From Cellulophaga omnivescoria (GTDB taxonomy: Bacteria; Bacteroidota; Bacteroidia; Flavobacteriales; Flavobacteriaceae), in assembly GCF_001999725.1 (NCBI RefSeq), contig NZ_MDDP01000002.1, positions 62,001 to 126,000 of the forward strand: a DNA stretch of 64,000 bases, in the 5' to 3' direction. The translations under genes and the position numbers were made by a program. This document shows positions 34,765-44,054 of this stretch, in pieces (position 1 is the first letter of the stretch; each line of letters starts with the position of its first letter). The notes under the pieces were generated by a model. The model searched no databases, had not been told where the DNA came from, and saw only the letters and a program-made list of their open reading frames with translations.

Positions 34765-37278
34765 ATGAAAACCGTAATTGTAGTAGGAAATGGAATGGTA
34801 GGCTATAAGTTTTGCGAAAAATTTGTGGCCAAAGAAACAAATAAAGATTTTAAGCTTATTGTTTTTGGCGATGAGCCAAGACCCGCTTATGACCGTGTAC
34901 ATTTAAGTGAGTTTTTTGAAAATAAAGATGCAAAGGCATTAGAAATGGCTCCTGCAGAATGGTATATAAAAAATAACATTGAACTATACACCAACGAACG
35001 CATTGCAGATATTAACCGACAAGAGAAAACAATTACCACTGCTAAAAATAGAGATTTCACCTATGATTATCTTGTTTTAGCCACAGGATCAGCTGCATTT
35101 GTACCTCCTATTAAAGGGGTTGAGAAAGAAGGTGTTTTTGTTTACCGAACAATTGAAGATTTAGAAGGGATGCTAGCGTATGCTGCTAAATTAAAATCTA
35201 CCAAATCTAATGCAAAAGCTGCGGTTTTAGGAGGCGGATTATTAGGTCTTGAGGCTGGAAAAGCTGTTATGGATATGGGCTTAGAACCTCATATAGTTGA
35301 GTTTGCTCCAAAATTAATGCCAAGACAATTAGATAGTAGAAGCAGCCAAGTACTACAATTAAAATTAGAATCTATTGGTTTACATATACACCTTGGCAAA
35401 GCTACCAACCAAATACTAGGAGATAAAGTTATTACCGGAATGGAGTTTGGAGAAGATGATGTTTTAGATGTAGATATGCTAATAATATCTGCTGGCATTA
35501 GACCAAGAGATGAGTTAGGAAAAGCTTGTGGATTAGAAATAGGGGTGCGTGGCGGCATAGTAGTTAACAACAAAATGCAAACTTCTGATGAAAACATATA
35601 TGCCATTGGAGAAATTGCCTTGTACAACCAAATGATATACGGCCTTGTTGCCCCTGGCTATGAGATGGCTACTGTTGCTGTAGACCAAATAATAGGTAAT
35701 ACTAACAATATTATGTCTAAAAGTATAGATATGTCTACCAAATTAAAATTAATTGGTGTAGATGTTGCCAGCTTTGGAGATCCGTTTATGCCTGCAACTA
35801 AAGGTCATTCTGTTATTTTTGAAAATAAAACACAACATTTATACAAAAGAATAAATGTAAGTCTTGATGGCAAAAAATTACTTGGCGGAATTTTAGTTGG
35901 CGACGCTACTGATTATAGTATGCTACATCAAATATATTTAAATGGTATGCCAATTCCTTCAGATCCTTCTCAATTAATATTACCTGCCGGAGATGGCACT
36001 GCCTCCTTTGGTAGCGCTATGGATTTGCCAGATACTGCGGTTGTTTGTTCTTGTGAAGCCGTAACTAAAGGTCAAGTTTGTTGCTCTGTAAAAGATGATG
36101 GAAATGAAACTGTAAAAGATGTTGCCAAAGCTACCAAAGCAACAACTGGTTGTGGCGGTTGTAAACCTATGGTAACAGATTTAGTAAATGAAACTTTAAA
36201 ATCTTTAGGCAAAGTTGTAAAAGAACGTATTTGTGAGCATTTTGATTACTCTAGGCAGGAGTTATATGATATTGTAAAGATGAAAAATATTAAAGATTAT
36301 GATGAGCTTTTAGATACTCACGGAAAAGGCAATGGTTGCGAAGTTTGTAAGCCTTTAGCGGCGTCATTATTTGCAAGTATATTTAATGAAACAGCTAACA
36401 AACAAGATACAATACAGGACTCTAATGACAGGTATTTAGCTAACATACAGCGTAACGGAACCTACTCTGTTGTGCCACGTGTTGCTGGCGGAGAAATATC
36501 TCCAAAACAAATGATTGCTATGGGCAGAATTGCTCAAAAATATGATTTATACACCAAAATTACAGGCGGACAACGTATAGATATGTTTGGAGCAAAACTA
36601 CATGAACTTCCACTTATTTGGGAAGAGTTAATTGCAGAAGGCTTTGAAACCGGACAAGCTTATGGTAAATCTTTACGTACCGTAAAAAGCTGTGTAGGAT
36701 CTACTTGGTGCAGATATGGCATGGATGAAAGTGTAAGTTTTGCCATTGAAATAGAAAACAGATATAAAGGCATACGTTCTCCTCATAAATTTAAAGGTGG
36801 CGTATCTGGTTGTATTAGAGAATGTGCAGAAGCACGCGGTAAAGATTTTGGTTTTATTGCTGTAGAGGGCGGCTGGAATATTTACATATGCGGTAACGGT
36901 GGCGCAACTCCTAAGCACGCTGTTTTATTGGCAGAAAAAGTAGATAAAAAAACGGCTATTACGTATGTAGACAGGTTTTTAATGTACTATATACAAACTG
37001 CACAACCATTAATGCGTACTGCGGCTTGGCTAGACAAGTTAGAAGGTGGTATAGATTACGTAAAGGACGTAGTTATTAATGATTGCCTTGGCATTGTAGA
37101 TCAGTTAGACAAGGATATGCAACATTTGGTAGACACATACAAATGCGAATGGAAAGAGGCTGTAGAAACTCCTGAAATTAGAGCCAAGTACACACATTTT
37201 GTAAATTCTACAGAAGAAGATGAAAATATAGAGTTTGTAGCTCTTAGAGACCAAAAAATGCCAGCTCCTTGGGTGTAA
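34765..37278 (+). CDS. nirB: Nitrite reductase [NAD(P)H] large subunit NirB
   Basis: An 837-residue siroheme nitrite reductase, normal length. FAD and NAD(P) Rossmann motifs: VVGNGMVGYKFCEKF near residue 5 and AAVLGGGLLGLEAGKA near 152. A BFD [2Fe-2S] domain follows (VVCSCEAVTKGQ ... TGCGGCKP), then a second Cys cluster region (ERICEHF ... GCEVCKP). The siroheme/4Fe-4S region has KSCVGSTWCRYG and SGCIRECAEARGKD. It reduces nitrite to ammonium in the cytoplasm. nirD follows 29 bases later. Confidence 0.97.
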   Translation: MKTVIVVGNGMVGYKFCEKFVAKETNKDFKLIVFGDEPRPAYDRVHLSEFFENKDAKALEMAPAEWYIKNNIELYTNERIADINRQEKTITTAKNRDFTYDYLVLATGSAAFVPPIKGVEKEGVFVYRTIEDLEGMLAYAAKLKSTKSNAKAAVLGGGLLGLEAGKAVMDMGLEPHIVEFAPKLMPRQLDSRSSQVLQLKLESIGLHIHLGKATNQILGDKVITGMEFGEDDVLDVDMLIISAGIRPRDELGKACGLEIGVRGGIVVNNKMQTSDENIYAIGEIALYNQMIYGLVAPGYEMATVAVDQIIGNTNNIMSKSIDMSTKLKLIGVDVASFGDPFMPATKGHSVIFENKTQHLYKRINVSLDGKKLLGGILVGDATDYSMLHQIYLNGMPIPSDPSQLILPAGDGTASFGSAMDLPDTAVVCSCEAVTKGQVCCSVKDDGNETVKDVAKATKATTGCGGCKPMVTDLVNETLKSLGKVVKERICEHFDYSRQELYDIVKMKNIKDYDELLDTHGKGNGCEVCKPLAASLFASIFNETANKQDTIQDSNDRYLANIQRNGTYSVVPRVAGGEISPKQMIAMGRIAQKYDLYTKITGGQRIDMFGAKLHELPLIWEELIAEGFETGQAYGKSLRTVKSCVGSTWCRYGMDESVSFAIEIENRYKGIRSPHKFKGGVSGCIRECAEARGKDFGFIAVEGGWNIYICGNGGATPKHAVLLAEKVDKKTAITYVDRFLMYYIQTAQPLMRTAAWLDKLEGGIDYVKDVVINDCLGIVDQLDKDMQHLVDTYKCEWKEAVETPEIRAKYTHFVNSTEEDENIEFVALRDQKMPAPWV

Positions 37279-37307
37279 TCATAAAACAGAACTAAAAATA
37301 TATAAGG

Positions 37308-37688
37308 ATGATAACATCAATTTTAAAAGAATACTCGCCAACAGCTTTAAACCAAGTAACTACGTGGTTTAAAGCTGCCAAAACAAGTAAGTTCCCTAAA
37401 AATGGTGGTGCTTGCGTAAAATATAAAAACAAACAAATTGCCGTTTTTAATTTTACAAGAGAAGGCAAATGGTATGCCTGCCAAAACTTATGTCCGCATA
37501 AAATGGAAATGGTACTCTCTCGCGGAATGATTGGCGAAGATATGGGAACACCTAAAGTGGCTTGCCCATTACATAAAAACACATTTTCTCTAGAAACAGG
37601 AGAAAATTTAAACGGCACTTTAGATGCTATTGCAACATATCCTGTAAAAATTGAAGATGGTTTTGTGTATATTGGGTTTTCTGAATAG
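37308..37688 (+). CDS. nirD: Nitrite reductase small subunit NirD (Rieske)
   Basis: A 126-residue Rieske-like [2Fe-2S] protein. The ligands are CQNLCPHKME and CPLHKNTFSLETGE: the C-x-H-like pair reads CPHK, and the second pair CPLH is canonical. An N-terminal ~20-residue extension precedes the domain. It partners NirB. An AAGGATG sequence at the start codon is an unusually purine-rich ribosome-binding region for this genome. Confidence 0.95.
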   Translation: MITSILKEYSPTALNQVTTWFKAAKTSKFPKNGGACVKYKNKQIAVFNFTREGKWYACQNLCPHKMEMVLSRGMIGEDMGTPKVACPLHKNTFSLETGENLNGTLDAIATYPVKIEDGFVYIGFSE

Positions 37689-37712
37689 CTTTGAAAACAA
37701 ACCTAAGCAAAA

Positions 37713-38300
37713 ATGACAACAACTAACAAATTAGAGCAGGCTTTTTACCTTTTTGATAAAGCTAACGAGCAAGACCCAAACAAGGAAATATACAAGGGTA
37801 AAGAATATGCAAAAGAAGTGCTTTACGCTATGCGTATGACAGACAAATTAAATTCTTTTGCTCCTAATGCCTCAGAAACGTTACAACTAACAGCACGTTG
37901 CCAACATATTTGCAGATGGGAAATACCAAGAGATTCTTATGAAATAAACAGAACAGGTTATTTAAAATGGAGGCAAGATTTAAAAAAATATCACGCTAAA
38001 AAAGCAAGTGAAATTTTAACCGCTGTTGGATATGACCAAAACACCATTGAAAAAGTCGCTTTTTTACTTGAAAAAAAACAATTAAAAAAAAATGAAGAAA
38101 CACAAACATTAGAGGACGTTATTTGCTTGGTATTTTTAGAATTTTATTTTGAGCCTTTTGCAAAAAAATATTCCGAAGAAAAACTAATAGATATTTTACA
38201 AAAAACTTGGAGAAAAATGTCTGAAAAAGGACAAAATGCGGCATTAAAACTACCTCTATCAAAATCATCATTAGAGCTTGTAGGCAAAGCATTGTCTTAA
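37713..38300 (+). CDS. DUF4202 family protein in the nirBD operon
   Basis: A 195-residue soluble, mostly helical protein recognised as DUF4202: FYLFDKANEQDPN, the charged YAKEVLYAMRMTDKL helix, LTARCQHICRWEIPRDSY, and RTGYLKWRQDLKKYHAKKASEIL. The clustered His, Cys, Arg and Glu residues resemble an HD-like or metal site but no function is known. It starts 24 bases after nirD and precedes the sensor kinase, so it is part of the nitrate/nitrite operon. Confidence 0.85.
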   Translation: MTTTNKLEQAFYLFDKANEQDPNKEIYKGKEYAKEVLYAMRMTDKLNSFAPNASETLQLTARCQHICRWEIPRDSYEINRTGYLKWRQDLKKYHAKKASEILTAVGYDQNTIEKVAFLLEKKQLKKNEETQTLEDVICLVFLEFYFEPFAKKYSEEKLIDILQKTWRKMSEKGQNAALKLPLSKSSLELVGKALS

Positions 38301-38326
38301 TTAATTGCTTAATATAAGGCCATTTT

Positions 38327-40174
38327 ATGAGTCATAAAAAACTTGAAAAATCTTTAGATAATACTACATTTTTAAGAATTAGAAAATGGTATTTACTAGC
38401 GTTATTAGCTATTGCTTTTTCAATTGTGTTTTCTCAGGTGTTAATACAAATGCATTTAAATTCCCAATTAAACGACTCTAGAGTTATAAATGTAGCTGGC
38501 AGACAACGGGCATATAGCCAAAAATTAGTAAAAGATATTTTACTATTACAAAGAGCAACTCTAAAAAAAGAAAGAGATACAGTTCTAAAAAACACAAAAA
38601 AAACATTAGATGTATGGCGTATTTCTCATAAAGCCCTACAATTTGGTAATGACTCTATGGGTATACCAAAAGAAGACAACAAAGCCATTTTAGCGTTGCT
38701 GCAAAAAATTACACCACATCACAATGCAATGATTAAGGCTGCAGAACGCACTATTGTTTATAATACTACTGACGGATTTAAAGATTCTATTGGCTTAAAA
38801 GAAAATATAAATATCATTTTAAAAAATGAAAAAATATTTTTAAACCTAATGGATACTATTGTAAATAAGTATGATAGTATTAGTAAAACACAACTTGAAA
38901 AATTAAAGCAAAAAGAGCATTTATTAGTAGCCTTTTCTTTACTAATTCTTTTATTAGAGATCCTATTTATTTTTAGACCACTGTCTATACAAATTAGAAA
39001 CACCATAAGTAAACTATTAAAAAGTAAAATTGAATCTGAAGAAAACACTTTAAAAATAGAACAGCTTTACCAAGAAAAACAAAACTCCCTGCAAGAACTG
39101 CAAGAGCTTAACTTTGTTATAGACAATGCTGCACTGTTTGCTAGTATTAAAAATAATGAAAGTGTAGTTTTTATAAGTAAAAAATTTCAGGAGCTTTTGG
39201 GTTGTAGCACACAAGATTTAGCAAAACCATTATCTGAAATACTTACAACAAATGAAGGTCAACAACAGTATTTAAAAGAGGTTTTAAAAAGTAACAGAAA
39301 AAATATTAGAAACGAAGAAATAAAAATAAGAACAAAGAAAGAGCAAGACATTTGGTTAGATATGTCTATAATTCCGCTCCATAATTCTTCAAAAAAGCAA
39401 AATATTTTAATTCTATGTTCTGATATTACCGAGCGTATAGAAAATCAGCAAAAACTAGAACAACTAACCAAGCAAAGTTTTGAAGACAAAATTTTGCAGA
39501 GAAAACTACAAGCCAGTCTTATTGTTGAAGGGCAAGAAGAAGAGCGCAAACGTATAGCAAAAGATATACATGATGGTATTGGACAAATGCTAACAGCTCT
39601 TAAGTTTAATATTGAATCTATTAATTTAGAGAACAAAGATAAAACAAAGGAAAAAATAGCCTATTTAAAATCACTTTGCACAGACTTAATAAAGGGCGTA
39701 CGCACAGCTACATTTAACCTTACTCCACCGGAGCTTAAGGACCACGGTATTTTTCCTGCCTTGCAAAAAATGACTACAGAACTGTCTAAACTAACCGGGA
39801 AAAATATACTTTTTGAAAACAAAACAGAAAAAAACATTAGGTTTAGTTCCTTAGCAGAAACTAACATTTATAGGGTTGCACAAGAAGCAATAAACAATGC
39901 TATTAAATATGCTAACGCCAATTATATTTTATTAAGTATAAATTACAACCAAAATACACTAAGCGTTTTAATTGATGATGACGGTAATGGTTTTGATGAT
40001 TCCATTTTAAACAAAACACCTAAAAATAATAGCGAAGGTGGTATGGGATTATTTTATATGAAAGAACGTATAAGCTATATTAACGGCAGACTTTTTATTA
40101 ACTCCACACCTGGTAAAGGAACAAGAGTAACTATAAATTACAAACCCGAAAAAACTACTAAGCAACAACCATAA
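38327..40174 (+). CDS. NarX-like sensor histidine kinase with PilJ-type nitrate/nitrite sensing domain
   Basis: A 615-residue membrane kinase. TM1 is at ~21-42 and TM2 at ~198-220, enclosing a periplasmic PilJ/NarX-type helical domain. Its first helix carries VINVAGRQRAYSQKLVKD (Arg59, Arg61), which resembles the NarX P-box in which an Arg binds nitrate. A PAS domain follows at ~255-370, then a HisKA_3 dimerisation domain with phospho-His415 (RIAKDIHDGIGQ) and an HATPase_c domain (NAIKYA, DDDGNGFD, GGMGLFYMKER). It belongs to the NarX/NreB class and should phosphorylate a NarL-type partner, probably the one at 26534. Confidence 0.92.
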   Translation: MSHKKLEKSLDNTTFLRIRKWYLLALLAIAFSIVFSQVLIQMHLNSQLNDSRVINVAGRQRAYSQKLVKDILLLQRATLKKERDTVLKNTKKTLDVWRISHKALQFGNDSMGIPKEDNKAILALLQKITPHHNAMIKAAERTIVYNTTDGFKDSIGLKENINIILKNEKIFLNLMDTIVNKYDSISKTQLEKLKQKEHLLVAFSLLILLLEILFIFRPLSIQIRNTISKLLKSKIESEENTLKIEQLYQEKQNSLQELQELNFVIDNAALFASIKNNESVVFISKKFQELLGCSTQDLAKPLSEILTTNEGQQQYLKEVLKSNRKNIRNEEIKIRTKKEQDIWLDMSIIPLHNSSKKQNILILCSDITERIENQQKLEQLTKQSFEDKILQRKLQASLIVEGQEEERKRIAKDIHDGIGQMLTALKFNIESINLENKDKTKEKIAYLKSLCTDLIKGVRTATFNLTPPELKDHGIFPALQKMTTELSKLTGKNILFENKTEKNIRFSSLAETNIYRVAQEAINNAIKYANANYILLSINYNQNTLSVLIDDDGNGFDDSILNKTPKNNSEGGMGLFYMKERISYINGRLFINSTPGKGTRVTINYKPEKTTKQQP

Positions 40175-40184
40175 AACTGTAATT

Positions 40185-40547
40185 ATGAAAATACGAATTA
40201 GAGAAAACTCTGTTAGATATAGACTTACTAAAAGTGAAGTAGAAGCATTTTGTAAAAGAGGTTATTTTATACAACAAACCGAATTTAACACCTCCTTATT
40301 TTGTTATGAGATAAGAACCAAAGATGGCATAAGAAATTTAGAAACAGATTTTAAAAATAATACCATATCTATATACGTGCCCAACAGTTACACAACAGAT
40401 TGGCATACTAACTCTATTGTAGGTTTTAGTAATACGTATACAACCAAACAAGGCAAAGAGCTTTCTATTTTAGTAGAAAAAGATTTTGTTTGTATGGATG
40501 AAACTGTAGAAGACCAATCTGACAATTACCCTAACCCAAAGGCTTAA
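40185..40547 (+). CDS. DUF7009-like small protein
   Basis: A 120-residue soluble protein of beta-rich composition, starting KIRIRENSVRYRLTKSEVEAF and containing a central FCYEIRTKDGIRNLE strand pair. It ends in an acidic, proline-containing tail (VCMDETVEDQSDNYPNP). It resembles an uncharacterised Bacteroidota family (DUF7009). It starts ten bases after the sensor kinase stop and is the last gene of the nir operon. No function can be assigned; its neighbour suggests nitrogen assimilation. Confidence 0.75.
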   Translation: MKIRIRENSVRYRLTKSEVEAFCKRGYFIQQTEFNTSLFCYEIRTKDGIRNLETDFKNNTISIYVPNSYTTDWHTNSIVGFSNTYTTKQGKELSILVEKDFVCMDETVEDQSDNYPNPKA

Positions 40548-40623
40548 AATATTTATAAACGAAAAAAGAGCGCCTATAAGACACTCTTGTTTAACTAACC
40601 AACTAAAATACTTAATATAGTAA

Positions 40624-41508
40624 CTAATCTTCTTTATCTTCTTCAAACTCAGTTTCTGCAACACCAGTTTTAGCTGTGTTTAAATCTCTAAACTGTAAGC
40701 TTGGTTTTTTTCCGTCAAAATCAAAAACTAAAATCTCTTTAGACTGCATAAAGTCTAAACTTTTAAAACTATTAAATTTATTGTTTTGTAATTGTAATAC
40801 TTTAAGGTTAACCAATTGCCCAAATTCCTGAGGAATGTCTCCCATTAATTGGTTGTTAGCTATAACTAATTCTTTAAGCTCTACTAAATTACCTAATTCC
40901 CTTGGTACAAAGCCAACTAAAGTGTTTTCAAAAAGTCCTAAACTCTCTAATTTGGTTAAGCTTCCTAACTCATCTGGTATTATACCTGTTAATTTATTAC
41001 TTGAAACGTTAAACTCCTTTAGGTTTTTTAATTTCCCAATACTTTTAGGAATTTCTCCCTTTATAAGGTTGTTAAATAAAATTAGGTTTTCTAAATTAGT
41101 TAACTCACCTATTTTGGTAGGTAATTCACCCGTTAACATATTCATTTCTAAATGAAGCGTTTTTAACTCTTTTAATTTAGTAATTGTTTCTGGTATTACA
41201 CCGTTTATTTTATTAAAGGCTAAATTTAAGTCTTGTAAACTTTTTAATTTAGAAATTGTTTTTGGCAACGTACCCTCTAAGTTGTTTCTAAATAAATTTA
41301 TACCAACAACCCTATTATCTTTTACTGAAACACCTTTCCATGTAGAAACAGGTTTTTGTAAATCCCATTTAGTTGTCCATTCACTACCATTTGTAGCGTT
41401 GTACAAATCTATTAACACCGCTTTCTCTTTTAAAGAAATTTGTGCTGTAACCGCCTGCAACGTAATGGCTACAAAAGCCAAAATTGTGTAAGTAAAATTC
41501 TTTTTCAT
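40624..41508 (-). CDS. Secreted plant-type leucine-rich-repeat protein
   Basis: A 294-residue product counted from the ATG at 41508, which gives a proper signal peptide (KKNFTYTILAFVAITLQAVTAQ). An upstream in-frame ATG at 41562 would bury it. A capping region (KWDLQKPVSTWKGVSV) is followed by about eight 24-residue plant-type repeats of the LxxLxxLxLxxNxLxGxIPxxxGx type (for example NLEFNLA-like and KLTGIIPDELG). An acidic tail closes the protein. It is likely extracytoplasmic and adhesive or protein-binding. Confidence 0.87.
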   Translation of the reverse strand: MKKNFTYTILAFVAITLQAVTAQISLKEKAVLIDLYNATNGSEWTTKWDLQKPVSTWKGVSVKDNRVVGINLFRNNLEGTLPKTISKLKSLQDLNLAFNKINGVIPETITKLKELKTLHLEMNMLTGELPTKIGELTNLENLILFNNLIKGEIPKSIGKLKNLKEFNVSSNKLTGIIPDELGSLTKLESLGLFENTLVGFVPRELGNLVELKELVIANNQLMGDIPQEFGQLVNLKVLQLQNNKFNSFKSLDFMQSKEILVFDFDGKKPSLQFRDLNTAKTGVAETEFEEDKED

Positions 41509-41664
41509 TTGTATGCTAGTTTTGCTGGTATTGTGATACAAAGAGAAGCTAATTATAGACAACTGGCAAAATTATTAGATGAAATACAGGCACTTAGCTC
41601 ATTTTTGTTGTGAAATGCGCTTTTTTTGTGGTTTAGCAAATCTACTTACAAATACTTGTTTTTC

Positions 41665-43575
41665 TTACATATCTTCTAGGCTAAGAGTTAAATCTTCCCA
41701 AGTAGCCATAAGTTGTTTTAATTTTTTCTTTTTGGCTTCATATTTATCAAAAAAATCTGGTTCAGCTATGGTAGCTTCATACTCCAATAAAAGTTTTTCA
41801 TCTATCTTTTTAATAGCGCTTTCTAAAGTAGAAATTTCACTCTCTACATTACTAAGCTTATTTTTTAAAGACTTTATTTTTTTCTGATCTTTATAGTCTA
41901 CTTTTTTATTTTCCTCTTTTTTTACTTCTTGCTTTACCTTAGTTTTTTTCTCAATTGCCCTAAAGTTTTCTGCCTTACGTTGCTCTAAGTAGTAATCTAT
42001 ATCACCAAGGTACTCGCGTATTTTTTGATCTTTAAACTCATACACTTTGTTAGTTAAGCCCTGTAAAAAATCTCTATCATGGGATACAAGTATTAGCGTA
42101 CCTTCAAAATTTTGTAATGCTTGTTTTAATACATTTTTAGATTTTATATCTAAGTGGTTGGTAGGCTCATCCATTACAAGCACATTTAGTGGTTGCAATA
42201 ACATTTTAGCTAGCGCTAAACGGTTACGCTCACCACCAGACAAAACTCTTACATACTTGTCTACATCATCTCCTCTAAACAAAAAAGACCCTAAAATATC
42301 TCTAACTTTACTACGGTTAGTTTCATTAGCTGCATCTATCATAGTATCTAAAATGGTTTTGGTACCATCTAAATACTCCGCTTGGTTTTGAGCAAAATAT
42401 CCTATTTGTACATTATGCCCAAGTTTTAAATGACCATTATAGTCTAACTCACCCACCATAATTTTAGCCAAAGTAGACTTACCTTGACCATTTTGCCCTA
42501 CAAAGGCAGTTTTACTATCACGCTCAATTAATAAATCTATATTATTTAAAACTTGTTTATCTCCGTAGCTTTTAGATAAATTTTCAATCTCAGCAATAAT
42601 TTTTCCTGGAGTTATAGATACCGGAAAACGTAAATTCATAACGCTATTATCATCCTCATCAACCTCTATCCTATCAATCTTATCTAATTTTTTAATTAAA
42701 GATTGCGCCATAGTTGCCTTAGATGCTTTTGCTCTAAATTTTTCTATTAACTTTTCTGTTTGTTGTATTTGTTTTTCCTGATTTTTTTGTGCGCTTAATT
42801 GTTGTGTTTTAAGCTCATTACGCTGTATTAAATACTCTGAGTATGGTTTATTGTAGTCATAAATTCTACCCAAAGAAATTTCTATAGTTCTGTTGGTAAC
42901 GTTATCTAAAAACATTTTATCATGCGATACAATTACCACTGCTCCAGAATAGCCCTTTAAAAACTGCTCTAACCAAATAATAGATTCTATATCTAAATGG
43001 TTTGTAGGCTCATCTAAAAGCAACACATCATTGGTTTGTAATAGTAACTTTGCCAACTCTATACGCATACGCCATCCGCCAGAAAATGTTTCGGTTTTTT
43101 TATCAAAATCTTCTCTGTTAAAACCCAGACCTTGTAATACTTTTTCAGTTTCTCCTTGGTAGTTGTAACCTCCAAGAATTTCATAATGATGCGTTATATC
43201 ATTTAAGTCTACAATTAGTTGACTATAACTTTCACTTTCATAATCTGTACGTTCTGCTAGCTGATGATTAATTTCATCTAACTTTAGCTCTAATGCCTTT
43301 ATTTCTTCAAATGCTTGGTAAGATTCTTCTAGAACAGACCTACCTTCTACAAAATCTATATCTTGTTTTAAAAAACCAATTTTTACATCTTTATCTGCGG
43401 CTATTGTACCACTATCTATTGGCATTTCTTTAGACAGTAGTTTTAACAGTGTAGATTTACCTGCTCCATTTTTTCCTATTAACCCAACACGGTTTCCAGG
43501 ATTTAGTCTAAAAGAAATTTCTTCGAATAAAAACTCTCCTCCAAAAGAGACAGATAAATTGTGAATATTAAGCAT
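41665..43575 (-). CDS. ABC-F family ATPase (translation factor or resistance type)
   Basis: A 636-residue soluble protein with two ABC domains and no membrane segments. Walker A motifs GKNGAGKST (~34) and GQNGQGKST (~355) are present. Signatures are FSGGWRMRIELAKLL and LSGGERNRLALAKML, each followed by LLLDEPTNHLD-type Walker B. The inter-domain linker (about 250-310) is helical and charged, and a C-terminal coiled coil follows ~535. ABC-F proteins act on ribosomes, in translation or antibiotic protection; which applies here cannot be decided. Confidence 0.93.
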   Translation of the reverse strand: MLNIHNLSVSFGGEFLFEEISFRLNPGNRVGLIGKNGAGKSTLLKLLSKEMPIDSGTIAADKDVKIGFLKQDIDFVEGRSVLEESYQAFEEIKALELKLDEINHQLAERTDYESESYSQLIVDLNDITHHYEILGGYNYQGETEKVLQGLGFNREDFDKKTETFSGGWRMRIELAKLLLQTNDVLLLDEPTNHLDIESIIWLEQFLKGYSGAVVIVSHDKMFLDNVTNRTIEISLGRIYDYNKPYSEYLIQRNELKTQQLSAQKNQEKQIQQTEKLIEKFRAKASKATMAQSLIKKLDKIDRIEVDEDDNSVMNLRFPVSITPGKIIAEIENLSKSYGDKQVLNNIDLLIERDSKTAFVGQNGQGKSTLAKIMVGELDYNGHLKLGHNVQIGYFAQNQAEYLDGTKTILDTMIDAANETNRSKVRDILGSFLFRGDDVDKYVRVLSGGERNRLALAKMLLQPLNVLVMDEPTNHLDIKSKNVLKQALQNFEGTLILVSHDRDFLQGLTNKVYEFKDQKIREYLGDIDYYLEQRKAENFRAIEKKTKVKQEVKKEENKKVDYKDQKKIKSLKNKLSNVESEISTLESAIKKIDEKLLLEYEATIAEPDFFDKYEAKKKKLKQLMATWEDLTLSLEDM

Positions 43576-43616
43576 AAATTGTGACTAATGTTACAGATGA
43601 AAATTATAGAATATAG

Positions 43617-43624
43617 TATTTTTG
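43617..43624 (+). promoter_or_regulatory. -7 promoter box for the DUF983 gene
   Basis: TATTTTTG fits the TANNTTTG consensus. It predicts a start near 43631 and hence a ten-base leader before the ATG at 43641. This also argues against the in-frame TTG at 43635 being the start. Confidence 0.55.
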
Positions 43625-43640
43625 TAAAAACTTTTTGCAA

Positions 43641-44054
43641 ATGTTAAAAAAAGGAAACAAACTTGGCAGTATTTTAACAGGAACTTGTCCTAAATGTCAT
43701 TCTGAGAGTATGTATAAGGATAAAAATCCGTATCATTTGGCTAATGTTTACGATATGCACGAGCGTTGTTCTCATTGCAATACTAAATACCAAATGGAGC
43801 CTTCTTTTTTTTACGGAGCAATGTATGTTAGTTATGGTGTTGGTATTGCATTTGCTGTTGCTGCTTTTTTTATTTCGTATTTATTTATTAAAACAAGTCT
43901 TTTAGTAAGTTTTATTTGCATAGTTGGCACCTTAATTGGGTTTATGCCAATAATTATGAGGCTATCTCGTAATATTTGGATTAATATGTTTGTACATTAC
44001 GATAAAAATGCAATTGCTAATTTTAAGAAACAGAAGCAAAATACCTCTTTATAA
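43641..44054 (+). CDS. DUF983 membrane protein
   Basis: A 137-residue protein counted from the ATG at 43641. The N-terminus holds a zinc-ribbon-like pair, CPKC (about 17-20) and CSHC, separated by a short loop with YHLANVYDMHER. Two membrane helices follow (~62-82 and 88-108). This is the DUF983 layout, linked in some genomes to cytochrome oxidase assembly. Its 3' end overlaps the convergent FAD oxidoreductase gene by 32 bases. The function remains unknown. Confidence 0.88.
   Translation: MLKKGNKLGSILTGTCPKCHSESMYKDKNPYHLANVYDMHERCSHCNTKYQMEPSFFYGAMYVSYGVGIAFAVAAFFISYLFIKTSLLVSFICIVGTLIGFMPIIMRLSRNIWINMFVHYDKNAIANFKKQKQNTSL

Noticed and set aside
41509-41562. LRR protein start at 41562
   Set aside because: It buries the signal peptide that begins at the ATG at 41508.
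43635-43640. TTG start of the DUF983 gene at 43635
   Set aside because: It lies too close to the predicted transcription start; the ATG six bases later fits better.
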